A stretch of DNA of 64,000 nt, taken from Taishania sp045629585. GTDB taxonomy: Bacteria > Bacteroidota > Bacteroidia > Flavobacteriales_D > Crocinitomicaceae. Below are positions 8,307 through 16,373 of the stretch, one piece after another. Below the pieces are notes generated by a model. That model was given only the letters and a program-made list of their open reading frames with translations. It did not search any database and was not told where the DNA came from. The stretch spans positions 7,297-71,296 of the forward strand of contig JAZQRM010000049.1 in assembly GCA_045629585.1 (NCBI GenBank), given 5' to 3'. Numbering within the stretch: the first letter of the stretch is position 1; each line of letters begins with the position of its first letter. Position numbers and translations under genes: made by a program.

Positions 8307-9563
8307 ATGGCTGAAATAGTTTATATGCCAAAATTAAGCGACACCATGACTGAAGGTGTTGTCGCTGAATGGATAAAAAATGTTGGTGACAAAGTTTCAT
8401 CTGGAGAGGTTTTAGCAGAAATCGAAACAGATAAAGCAACAATGGAGTTTGAGTCTTTTTACGACGGTGTGTTACTATACATTGGTGTAGAAAGAGGTAA
8501 TGCTGCTCCTGTGAATGCTATCTTAGCAATTATTGGACAAGAAGGTGAAGATATTTCAGCTTTATTGAATAGTACGCCAACTGAAACTCCTGTAAAGCAA
8601 GAGGAGAAAGTAGAGGCTAAACCTGTAGAAGTAATTTCTGAGGTTAAAGCTAGTCCAGTTACGACGGCTCCAAAACAAGTTCCAGTTACGGTTAGTAATT
8701 CAGGAGGTAAGATATTTGCATCACCTTTAGCACGTAAGCTAGCCGAAGAAAAAGGGGTTGAATTACAGTTTATACAAGGTACTGGAGAAGGTGGACGTAT
8801 CACCAAACGTGATGTTGATCATTACGTTCCTTATGAAGCGCCAGCTAGAGCTACGGTAGGAAATGCGACTTCTAATGGAGTAGAATCATACACGGATGAA
8901 CCAATTTCTCAAATGCGTAAAACGATCGCAAGACGTTTAGCGGAATCTAAATTTACCGCTCCGCATTTTTATTTAACACTAGATATTGATATGGACAATG
9001 CAATTGCAGCTCGCAAAGCTTTGAATAGTCAAGATGGAGTAAAGGTTTCGTTTAATGATATGGTTGTTAAAGCTGTTGCAATGTCATTAAAAAAGCATCC
9101 TGTCGTCAATTCTTCGTGGATGGGAGATTATATTCGTCGAAATGACCATGTACATATTGGTGTGGCGGTTGCTGTCGATGAAGGATTACTTGTTCCTGTG
9201 GTACGTTTTGCTGATACTAAAGGTTTCGTAACGATAGGTGAAGAAGTTCGTGATTTTGCTCAAAAGGCGAAAAACAAAAAATTGCAACCAAGCGATTGGG
9301 AAGGTAATACATTTACAATCTCTAATCTAGGAATGTTCGGAATTGAACAATTTACAGCAATTGTTAATCCTCCTGATAGCTGTATTATGGCTGTTGGCGG
9401 TATTAAGGAGGTTCCTGTTGTCAAAAATGGACAAGTTGTGCCAGGTAATGTTATGAAGATTACGTTATCTTGTGACCATCGAGTAGTGGATGGCGCTTCA
9501 GGAGCATCTTTCCTACAAACATTCAAAGGCTATTTGGAGAATCCAGTGTCTATGCTGTTGTAA
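8307..9563 (+). CDS. pdhC: Pyruvate dehydrogenase E2, dihydrolipoamide acetyltransferase
   Basis: This 418-residue protein has three parts: one lipoyl domain (residues 1-80) with the lipoylated Lys43 in ETDKATMEF; an Ala/Pro/Val-rich linker leading to an E3/E1-binding domain near 138-172 (SPLARKLAEEKGVEL); and a C-terminal acyltransferase domain ending with the catalytic motif DHRVVDG near 389-395. It transfers the acetyl group from lipoamide to CoA. One lipoyl domain only is typical for this phylum. A strong terminator follows, so pdhA-pdhC appears to be a two-gene operon. Confidence 0.93.
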   Translation: MAEIVYMPKLSDTMTEGVVAEWIKNVGDKVSSGEVLAEIETDKATMEFESFYDGVLLYIGVERGNAAPVNAILAIIGQEGEDISALLNSTPTETPVKQEEKVEAKPVEVISEVKASPVTTAPKQVPVTVSNSGGKIFASPLARKLAEEKGVELQFIQGTGEGGRITKRDVDHYVPYEAPARATVGNATSNGVESYTDEPISQMRKTIARRLAESKFTAPHFYLTLDIDMDNAIAARKALNSQDGVKVSFNDMVVKAVAMSLKKHPVVNSSWMGDYIRRNDHVHIGVAVAVDEGLLVPVVRFADTKGFVTIGEEVRDFAQKAKNKKLQPSDWEGNTFTISNLGMFGIEQFTAIVNPPDSCIMAVGGIKEVPVVKNGQVVPGNVMKITLSCDHRVVDGASGASFLQTFKGYLENPVSMLL

Positions 9564-9600
9564 TCTAAAATTCACAAGATATTTTTATAAAATTGATTGA

Positions 9601-9635
9601 CCCTCAAAGCAAATTTTGTTTTGAGGGTTTTTTAT
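9601..9635 (+). terminator. Rho-independent terminator after pdhC
   Basis: CCCTCAAA at 9601-9608 pairs with TTTGAGGG at 9620-9627, followed by a T-rich run. It also covers the stop codon of the convergent gene that ends at 9632. Confidence 0.8.
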
Positions 9636-10051
9636 TCCATCTCAATTCTATAAATCCAGATGATCTTTTTCTTGTAATAAAAAAAGGAGAAGAGAATCAC
9701 TAAAAATAAACTTAACAGGCAAAACATGCTTATTTCGTAACTATAATTAAAGCTTGTGTCAAATAATTGGTGTAAAAGGAGTGTTGAAAACAAGATTAGA
9801 ATTAGCTTTTCCATGACACTAGAAAGTTTAATTTCCAGTAAAATGGTTTGATTATGAGCAATACTAAATCTGTAAACTTGACTTGTAAATACACCTGTTT
9901 TTATTTGAAAATCATGTGTTCCAGGAGCTAAATTTAAGGTAATTTGGTCGCCCGTTTTAAGGAGAGCAACATTCTGATGATTAATGTAAATATGATAAGT
10001 CAAAAAGCGACTTATTATTTCCATCCCCCTAAAAATTCTTAACTGACTCAT
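9632..10051 (-). CDS. Small membrane protein of unknown function
   Basis: I do not recognise this 139-residue protein. The first ~75 residues look like a beta-rich domain (TYHIYINHQNVALLKTGDQ, then LNLAPGTHDFQIK), a pattern reminiscent of PEGA-like surface domains in which a short modifier is displayed. Two hydrophobic helices follow near 80-98 and 105-125, and the tail is positively charged (YYKKK). The gene is convergent with pdhC and lies downstream of dnaN but separated from it by a terminator. Confidence 0.55.
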   Translation of the reverse strand: MSQLRIFRGMEIISRFLTYHIYINHQNVALLKTGDQITLNLAPGTHDFQIKTGVFTSQVYRFSIAHNQTILLEIKLSSVMEKLILILFSTLLLHQLFDTSFNYSYEISMFCLLSLFLVILFSFFYYKKKIIWIYRIEME

Positions 10052-10095
10052 AGAAAACCTTTCTTTCTAATATACTGTTTTTGTTTGGGATTAAA

Positions 10096-10128
10096 GCAAA
10101 AAAAATCCCTTTCGTTTGGAAAGGGATT
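10096..10128 (-). terminator. Terminator after dnaN
   Basis: On the minus strand AATCCCTTTC and GAAAGGGATT form a perfect 10-bp stem (arms 10104-10113 and 10119-10128, loop of 5) followed by a run of Ts, 18 nt beyond the dnaN stop codon. Confidence 0.82.
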
Positions 10129-10145
10129 AACTATTTAGAATGATC

Positions 10146-11264
10146 TTATTTATTCAACATAACAGGCATTACTAGCATTAGAATATCTTCGTCTGGATTA
10201 ACTCCATCTACAGGTGTTAAAATTCCTGCTCTTGAGGATTCAGACATCTCTAATTTAACCTCTTTGGTGTCAATGTTATTCAACATTTCCATCAAGAATT
10301 TAGAGTTAAAACCTATTTCTAAATCTTCGCCATTATAATTACAAGTAAGTCTTTCGCGTGCTTCATTGTTGAAATCTAAATCTTCAGCGGATAAGGATAA
10401 TTCCGACCCAGCGATATGTAACTTAATTTGATGCGTTGTTTTATTAGCGAATATAGAAACTCGTTTTATAGAACCTAAAAATTGTGCGCGATCAATCGTT
10501 AGTACATTTGGATTTTCCTTAGGGATAACCGCTTCATAATTGGGATATTTTCCGTCAATTAATCTACAAACTAGAGTAATATCACCAAATGTGAAAACTG
10601 CACTTGATTCGTTATATTCAATCTGAACTTCTAGGTCTGCGCTTAAGTTTGATTTAAGTAAAATAAGGGGTTTTTTAGGTAGAATAAAAGACGAACTTCC
10701 TTCTGCAGAAGCATCATTTCTTTTGTATCTAACTAATTTGTGTGCATCAGTTGCAACAAAGATTATATCTCTTGCTGTAAATTGACAAAAAACACCACTC
10801 ATCACAGGTCTTAAATCATCATTACCTGTGGCAAATAAGGTTTTATTAATAGCAGAGCTTATAATTTCACCTGAAATGCGAACAGTCGAACTTCCCTCAA
10901 TTGTTGGCGTTTTTGGATATTCTTCGCCATTATAACCAACCATTTTTGATTTACCATTATCGTATGCAATTTCTATTGCATATGTATTGGGATCAATGGA
11001 AAAAGTACAGGGTTGATCTGGAAGATTTTTCAAAACATCTAACAAAAGTTTTGCGGGTACAGCAATTCGACCGCTTTCATTAGCTTCTACTTCCATACTT
11101 GTTCGCATGGTTGTTTCCAAGTCAGATGCTGAAATAGTCAATTGATCCGGAGTAATTTCAAATAAAAAATTATCTAAAATTGGTAAAGTATTGCTTGTAC
11201 TTAATACCCCCGAAATGCTCTGTAAATGACGCAATAGGGTAGTACTTGAAGTAATGAAATTCAT
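10146..11264 (-). CDS. dnaN: DNA polymerase III beta sliding clamp
   Basis: This 372-residue protein is the ring-shaped processivity clamp of the replicative polymerase. Three clamp folds of about 120 residues are expected; visible family landmarks include the N-terminal MNFITSSTTLLRHLQSISG, the DLETTM segment near 48, the central TDAHKLVRYKR near 172, and the C-terminal LMLVMPVMLNK that lines the protein-binding cleft. dnaA and recF are not next to it. It stands alone between a terminator and a palindrome-covered promoter, downstream of gldF-gldG-DUF4340. Confidence 0.95.
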   Translation of the reverse strand: MNFITSSTTLLRHLQSISGVLSTSNTLPILDNFLFEITPDQLTISASDLETTMRTSMEVEANESGRIAVPAKLLLDVLKNLPDQPCTFSIDPNTYAIEIAYDNGKSKMVGYNGEEYPKTPTIEGSSTVRISGEIISSAINKTLFATGNDDLRPVMSGVFCQFTARDIIFVATDAHKLVRYKRNDASAEGSSSFILPKKPLILLKSNLSADLEVQIEYNESSAVFTFGDITLVCRLIDGKYPNYEAVIPKENPNVLTIDRAQFLGSIKRVSIFANKTTHQIKLHIAGSELSLSAEDLDFNNEARERLTCNYNGEDLEIGFNSKFLMEMLNNIDTKEVKLEMSESSRAGILTPVDGVNPDEDILMLVMPVMLNK

Positions 11265-11282
11265 TTTTTTATCCTTTATGTT

Positions 11283-11340
11283 GATAACTCAAAGCTATAA
11301 ACTTGTGACGTATGATTTGCAAGTTTATAGAGGAGTTATC
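11283..11340. repeat. 58-bp imperfect palindrome over the dnaN promoter
   Basis: GATAACTC (11283-11290) and CTATAAACTTG (11295-11305) are mirrored by CAAGTTTATAG (11320-11330) and GAGTTATC (11333-11340): 19 matching base pairs in two blocks, with 4 versus 2 unpaired bases between the blocks and a 14-nt centre. The left edge continues on the minus strand into TTATCAACA, one mismatch from the DnaA-box form TTATCCACA; the right edge reads TTATCCGAT on the plus strand. There is no T-run after it, so it looks like an operator, not a terminator. Confidence 0.7.
11290..11322 (-). promoter_or_regulatory. dnaN promoter
   Basis: On the minus strand TTG (11322-11320) and TAGCTTTG (11297-11290) are separated by 22 nt, within the range for Bacteroidota promoters, and the -7 box ends 25 nt before the dnaN ATG. 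Both elements lie inside the arms of the palindrome at 11283-11340. Confidence 0.55.
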
Positions 11341-11357
11341 CGATTTTTATTAACAAT

Positions 11358-12431
11358 TTAATCTTTTCTATAATGTTCTGGTGAATGGATTACCATTTTT
11401 CCAGTTTGAATGGAGGAGAGGTCCAAAGGAAAATAGATATGTCCTTGAATAATTGGATCAAATGCATAATATTGACATTTCACCAATTCTCCACTCGGTA
11501 ATACAGCCCAAAATTTTGTTGTATTATAAGAAACTGACTCTCCAAATTCGTTAACGGAAGCCTCTGATGATTGTTCACGGTACATCCTAATAATCTTGGA
11601 TTCACCTGTTTTTAAAGTAAGATTAAGCTTACAAAACGGTGAAGTACGTTTTAAACTATCAACTTGTTTTTCGTTTAATGAAAAATTAGGGATGTCATAG
11701 TGTATTTTTTTAAAGCGGTTGAGGTACAGCATAACATTTGCGGTATCTACATTATTTAGTATTACTTGTTGTTGCTTTACTTTAAAATCATGATTACCTA
11801 TGTTTTCGACGCTAAAAGAACGAGCCGGTTGTAGTGGGAAATCTACACTAACTTTTGCAATTTCATGTGGTTCATAGCTAAAGATGTTCGTACATTGCCA
11901 TTTTCTTTTATCTCCAAAAAAGCGAGGTTCAATGATTCCATATACACCTTTTATGTTCATTAAAACAGGTCTATCCGAAAGTTCACCCCCTGCTTCTTGC
12001 AACATCATCACTTGTCCTAGGTGATCTTTTGATGGAGGTCCGATGAACCATGTTTTATTCAATTTTCCATTTTTAAAGTAATCAACTTTAATATGGCGGG
12101 TAATCATTATTTTCTTGAAATTGTCTGTTGATCCTTCCTCTAAATACCCTTTGAATTCAATTTTTTGAGCGGCATCTAATACAAAATCTACACTTTCCAA
12201 GCTTACACAATTACCATTTTCATCCGTCCATTTTCCATTTTTGTCTTTACGGATATCCATCTTGCCAAAGTCATCTGTGATGATGAATCGATCGATATTC
12301 TCGATGTCTTTAATAGCAAAATTAATGAGCTCGGTTTCTACGGATGATTTACTACCTTTAACGGTTTTGTATCCAATATAGACTAATACGGCTACAACGA
12401 GTACTCCTATGATTAATTTAGTGTTTTTCAT
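11358..12431 (-). CDS. DUF4340 domain protein encoded with gldF-gldG
   Basis: This 357-residue protein has one N-terminal membrane anchor (LIIGVLVVAVLVYIGYKTV) and a long extracytoplasmic part resembling DUF4340 proteins, with the typical FAIKDIENIDRFIITD strand near 38-53, a GxxxW region near 67 and later beta-rich segments. It starts 1 nt after the gldG stop codon. DUF4340 proteins are regularly encoded with GldG-like ABC components, so it is probably an accessory part of the same transporter; its precise function is unknown. Confidence 0.68.
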   Translation of the reverse strand: MKNTKLIIGVLVVAVLVYIGYKTVKGSKSSVETELINFAIKDIENIDRFIITDDFGKMDIRKDKNGKWTDENGNCVSLESVDFVLDAAQKIEFKGYLEEGSTDNFKKIMITRHIKVDYFKNGKLNKTWFIGPPSKDHLGQVMMLQEAGGELSDRPVLMNIKGVYGIIEPRFFGDKRKWQCTNIFSYEPHEIAKVSVDFPLQPARSFSVENIGNHDFKVKQQQVILNNVDTANVMLYLNRFKKIHYDIPNFSLNEKQVDSLKRTSPFCKLNLTLKTGESKIIRMYREQSSEASVNEFGESVSYNTTKFWAVLPSGELVKCQYYAFDPIIQGHIYFPLDLSSIQTGKMVIHSPEHYRKD

Positions 12432-12432
12432 A

Positions 12433-14217
12433 CTATTTTTTTGTGTTCACTTTTTTCCTTCTCCAAGCAATAATAAATGCAATTAAAAGAATAGTTACTG
12501 ATGGTATAACTAAGTTGATGATTTTGTATGTTTTTGAATTATCAATAATTTTTGATTTATCCATTTTTGGAATATCGATTTGACGACTTCTGATATCTAA
12601 AACAGAGTTGTCCCCCATCGTGTAATCCACCAAATTTTGGAAAAACTCTTGATTACCATAAAACATTATTTTATTCAACCTTGCCATGTCTTGATCCATT
12701 CGTAGTTCATTAAATTGTTGAGGACGATACATCATCTCACCAGTCGCTTTATTGACCATTGAGTCATAAGCGTTTTCAATGAATCGGCCATTTCCAACTA
12801 AGACAACTTTAGATTCTGTCACTCCATCTTGAATAAAGCGCGATTCCGGATTATTCATGTATTCATCAACAATTCGTGTTTTGAAATGGGATGTAAATAC
12901 GCCCTCGGCGATACCAGCTATACATTTTTTATTCGTTTCAGCTGTTATATCCACAGCAAATTGGGGCGAAACTCCATATTGCAAAGGCATTCCTAAAGCG
13001 ACTAAAGGAGCGAGCCCTGATACGGTTGAATTGGTAGAACTTGTAAGTATAGGAGATACCGCTATATTTTCAACAGATTGGACAAACTGTATTTCACTTA
13101 CATATTTAAAAGAAACAGGTTCCAAATTCTTTGATATTGCGTGTATGGATGGAGTTGATAATACGTTGTAGTACCATGGTAAAACATTGTTATTTGCAAA
13201 AGGAAAAATTCTCAAATTACATTGAGCATCCATTACAAGATTTTCATTCAACTTCATTCCATAGTCGAATAAGAGGCGTTCCATCCCTGTTGAATAACGT
13301 AAAGCATGTGTTGTTCCAGTTGCTTTAAGAGTATCTTCATTTACATTTAAGGCGTCCAAAAATGCCATTAATCGACCTCCACGCATTACGAATTGATCTA
13401 TGATAAATAGATCTTTAGGATTAAACGGCTTAGTAGGTCTAGCCACAATCAAGCCGTCAATATGGTCTAAAGCACCTAATTGTTGGTTAATCTCTACGTC
13501 AACAATTGAATAATAAGGTGAAATCAATGCTCTGGCTCTCTGAGTAGCGGGGATAGGTAATTCTCCTTGTCCGTGTAGAAAAGCGATGGTTTTTCTTTTT
13601 TCTACCACAACGCGACGCATTGCGCTTATTAAATTATATTCTAGATTGTTTATTGCGTTGTCAATACTTTGTGTAATGGATTCCAGTGTTTGAGGTTGTC
13701 CTGATCGAGATCCTGGCATAAATTGGATGATGTTTACATCTGTTGCGCCGTAATTAATGATCGCACCAGGCCAGATCAATAGTTTTTGGTCGACTCCATC
13801 CTTATTAAAGGTCAAATCAATTGGAATAATTCCTTTTCCTTGTGCAAAAAGTTGATCTTGAAGTTCACGGCGTTCTTCTTCCGTTCCCTCATTGGGATCG
13901 ATAAACATATACTCAAGTCTTTTACCTGTATATTGTTTAAACTCTTTTATTTTGTGTTCGATAGCATTCTTCAACTGCATAACTTCTGCAGGAAGTTTTC
14001 CATCTAAATAAATTTTTATGGTCATTCTACCACTGTAGATGGAGTCATTCTCTAAGAATTTAATTGATCCATCAGCTAAAGAAAAACGCTTGTCGTTTGT
14101 CATGTCAAAGCGTTTGTTGGAATAGGCACTAATAACGTTAATCGCAACGATTCCAACTAATAGAATGATTAAGGAAGACCATCCGATTAGTCTTTTATTT
14201 GAAGTCTTTTCTTTCAT
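12433..14217 (-). CDS. gldG: Gliding-motility ABC transporter auxiliary component GldG
   Basis: This 594-residue protein has an N-terminal helix (LIGWSSLIILLVGIVAINVI), a long periplasmic domain and a C-terminal helix near 565-585 followed by a basic tail. The region YSNKRFDMTNDKRFSLADGS and the internal FLHGQGELP are typical of the GldG/ABC-type uncharacterised transport family. GldG works with the permease GldF and the ATPase GldA, which is not encoded here. In Flavobacterium johnsoniae this transporter was linked to gliding, although the role may be indirect. It follows gldF with a 1-nt gap. Confidence 0.9.
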   Translation of the reverse strand: MKEKTSNKRLIGWSSLIILLVGIVAINVISAYSNKRFDMTNDKRFSLADGSIKFLENDSIYSGRMTIKIYLDGKLPAEVMQLKNAIEHKIKEFKQYTGKRLEYMFIDPNEGTEEERRELQDQLFAQGKGIIPIDLTFNKDGVDQKLLIWPGAIINYGATDVNIIQFMPGSRSGQPQTLESITQSIDNAINNLEYNLISAMRRVVVEKRKTIAFLHGQGELPIPATQRARALISPYYSIVDVEINQQLGALDHIDGLIVARPTKPFNPKDLFIIDQFVMRGGRLMAFLDALNVNEDTLKATGTTHALRYSTGMERLLFDYGMKLNENLVMDAQCNLRIFPFANNNVLPWYYNVLSTPSIHAISKNLEPVSFKYVSEIQFVQSVENIAVSPILTSSTNSTVSGLAPLVALGMPLQYGVSPQFAVDITAETNKKCIAGIAEGVFTSHFKTRIVDEYMNNPESRFIQDGVTESKVVLVGNGRFIENAYDSMVNKATGEMMYRPQQFNELRMDQDMARLNKIMFYGNQEFFQNLVDYTMGDNSVLDIRSRQIDIPKMDKSKIIDNSKTYKIINLVIPSVTILLIAFIIAWRRKKVNTKK

Positions 14218-14218
14218 T

Positions 14219-14950
14219 TTATTTTTTTATTGATCGAACAACTGTTAACGCAGCGTATAAAAATGCTGTGATTACGGAAAAGAAATAAACTAAGTCACTG
14301 GTATCAATTACTCCTCTACGGATAGAATCATAATGCTGTGAAATACCAAAATATTGAAGAATTTTGTCTAATTCACCCATTAAATTAAAGTTTCCAAGTC
14401 GTGTAAATCCATCATAAAACAACCAACAAAAGAACATTCCGACAATGAATGCAACGATTTGATTGGAGGTCAATGCAGATGAAAAAATTCCGATAGATAC
14501 AAATACAGATCCCAAAAGAATTAAGCCAACATAGGATGTGAGTGTCGCTCCATGATCAAATCTTTCTGGATGTAAGGATAATTTATAAACGGATATATAA
14601 TAAATTACCGTAGGTAATATCGCAAATACGAGTAAGGTTACAGAGGCAAAGTATTTTGCTAAAATAATCTTAATATTACTGATTGGACGTGTATAGAGAA
14701 GTTCGATAGTCCCTGTTCTTCTTTCTTCCGCAATACTACGCATGGTGATAGCGGGAATTAAAATAAAAAATAAGTTAGGGGCTAAATTGAAAAAGGGAAT
14801 TAAATCCGCAATTCCACCATCTAGTAAGTTGGTTTCACCTGGGGTGATCCATAAAAAAATACCTGTTCCAATTAAAAAGATTATAATAAAAATATAACCA
14901 ATTATTGAACTCAGAAAACTTTTTATTTCTTTGAAATAAAGGGCTCTCAT
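14219..14950 (-). CDS. gldF: Gliding-motility ABC transporter permease GldF
   Basis: This 243-residue ABC-2 type permease has six predicted membrane helices, beginning with SIIGYIFIIIFLIGTGIFLW, and the signature ERRTGTIELLYTRPISN near residue 74-90 that marks ABC-2 permeases. I chose the ATG at 14950; the longer frame would begin at a TTG (14977) that is part of the -7 promoter box. It is the first gene of the gldF-gldG-DUF4340 operon. Confidence 0.9.
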   Translation of the reverse strand: MRALYFKEIKSFLSSIIGYIFIIIFLIGTGIFLWITPGETNLLDGGIADLIPFFNLAPNLFFILIPAITMRSIAEERRTGTIELLYTRPISNIKIILAKYFASVTLLVFAILPTVIYYISVYKLSLHPERFDHGATLTSYVGLILLGSVFVSIGIFSSALTSNQIVAFIVGMFFCWLFYDGFTRLGNFNLMGELDKILQYFGISQHYDSIRRGVIDTSDLVYFFSVITAFLYAALTVVRSIKK

Positions 14951-14974
14951 TGTTTTGTTAAAATTTATGAATCT

Positions 14975-14982
14975 CAAAAATA
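14975..14982 (-). promoter_or_regulatory. -7 promoter element of the gldF operon
   Basis: TATTTTTG on the minus strand matches TAnnTTTG and ends 24 nt before the gldF ATG. A possible -33 TTG (15012-15010) is 27 nt away, longer than normal. Confidence 0.42.
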
Positions 14983-15050
14983 AGATTAAGTTTTGAAATA
15001 CGGCACTTTCAAAGCTTTAAACCTATTAAACGGTTACTAAAGAAGTTTTA

Positions 15051-15860
15051 TTATATGTCTAACTGATTTAAAACCGCTCTTACAGAACCTTTATCTAATA
15101 ATAATTTCTGTGCTTCCTGGTAATTAAGATATTTTACTTTTTCTAAAATCATTTGAACGCCTCGATCTATCAGCTTGTCATTTGTCAATTGCATGTCTAC
15201 CATTCTATTTCCTTTAACATGTCCCAACTTTATCATTAGAGTTGTAGATATCATATTAAGAACAAGTTTTTGAGCCGTTCCACTTTTCATTCGTGTGCTA
15301 CCGGTTACAAATTCAGGACCTACTTCAATTGTGATTGAATGTATGGCGGTTTGTTCTATTGGATTTCCTGGGTTGCAAGTAATACTAGCTGTTAATATTC
15401 CATTCTCATTAGCGGTTTTCAAAGCACTTAACACGTAGGGTGTCGTGCCTGATGCCGCGATTCCGATCAATGTATCTTGTTGATTGATGCCAAAAGCCTG
15501 TAAATCTTTCCAACCTTGACCTGTATCATCTTCTGCAAACTCCACTGCTTTTCGGATTGCTTGATCTCCTCCAGCCATTATACCAACAACTCTCCCAAAG
15601 TCAACTCCAAAAGTTGGTGGGCATTCGCTTGCATCAACAATTCCGAGTCGACCAGAGGTACCAGCACCTAAATAAAATAGCCTTCCGCCTTCTTTCATTC
15701 TTAGATAACAATCGTCAATGAATTTTTCGATTGAATGAAGTTTTTTTTGCACCGCGAATGCTACTTTCTGATCTTCCTCATTGATTTTAGTTAAAAGCGC
15801 AAGTGTTTCAAGTCTTTCTAAATCGGAATGATGAGATTCTGCTTCTGTGATCTTTTTCAT
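15051..15860 (-). CDS. murQ: N-acetylmuramic acid 6-phosphate etherase
   Basis: This 269-residue SIS-domain lyase cleaves the D-lactyl ether of MurNAc-6-phosphate to give GlcNAc-6-phosphate in peptidoglycan recycling. The family signature GAGTSGRLGIVDASECPPTF is near residues 64-84 and includes the catalytic-acid region; TGSTRMKSGTAQKL near 190 completes the sugar-phosphate site. It follows the phosphoribosyltransferase gene with a 1-nt gap. The length matches the family. Confidence 0.92.
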   Translation of the reverse strand: MKKITEAESHHSDLERLETLALLTKINEEDQKVAFAVQKKLHSIEKFIDDCYLRMKEGGRLFYLGAGTSGRLGIVDASECPPTFGVDFGRVVGIMAGGDQAIRKAVEFAEDDTGQGWKDLQAFGINQQDTLIGIAASGTTPYVLSALKTANENGILTASITCNPGNPIEQTAIHSITIEVGPEFVTGSTRMKSGTAQKLVLNMISTTLMIKLGHVKGNRMVDMQLTNDKLIDRGVQMILEKVKYLNYQEAQKLLLDKGSVRAVLNQLDI

Positions 15861-15861
15861 T

Positions 15862-16359
15862 TTAAAAAAGTTGGGCTGAATAATTATTACTTTCTAGTGA
15901 TACAGCAATATGATCTTGAAGAATTGTAGAAAGTCTTAATCCAAAGAAGTTAGCTTTAATAGGAAAACGTCTATGCTTTCGGTCTATTAATACAACAGTA
16001 TATATATGTCTAGGTTGTTCTTCCAGTATTTTTATTAATCCGTATTGCATAGTCTTACCTGAGTTTAAAACGTCATCTACAATAATTACGGTTTTATTTT
16101 GTAACTCTTTACCATCGATGGTTAGTTTCACCGGTTGGCTAAGTGGTGACTCTTTATCTAAAATGATTTCAAAAAGAATGATTTTTTGCTCTGTATGCTG
16201 TTGCATTACATTTTTCAGCAAATCAGCTAAAATAATACCATTACCTGTTATTCCACCGATATAAATTGTTTCGAGTGCAAAGGTGTTCTCCAGTAATTGA
16301 AAAGCCAAACGATTTATTTTTTGTTCAATTTGCTGGTGGTTTAATATTTCCTGTTTCAT
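15862..16359 (-). CDS. PyrR-like phosphoribosyltransferase family protein
   Basis: This 165-residue type I phosphoribosyltransferase carries the PRPP-binding motif VIIVDDVLNSGKTM at residues 91-104, and the VDRKHRRFPIKANFFGLRL-like end resembles PyrR. PyrR binds pyr mRNA or acts weakly as uracil phosphoribosyltransferase, but no pyr attenuator was seen in this window, so the substrate is unknown. It sits between the rhomboid-like gene (14 nt upstream) and murQ (1 nt downstream), indicating a three-gene operon. Confidence 0.72.
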   Translation of the reverse strand: MKQEILNHQQIEQKINRLAFQLLENTFALETIYIGGITGNGIILADLLKNVMQQHTEQKIILFEIILDKESPLSQPVKLTIDGKELQNKTVIIVDDVLNSGKTMQYGLIKILEEQPRHIYTVVLIDRKHRRFPIKANFFGLRLSTILQDHIAVSLESNNYSAQLF

Positions 16360-16373
16360 TTCAAAAAATTGAT

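Noticed and set aside
12857..13171. Plus-strand open frame antisense to gldG
   Set aside because: It is fully contained in gldG on the other strand, has no recognisable domain, and gldG is well supported.
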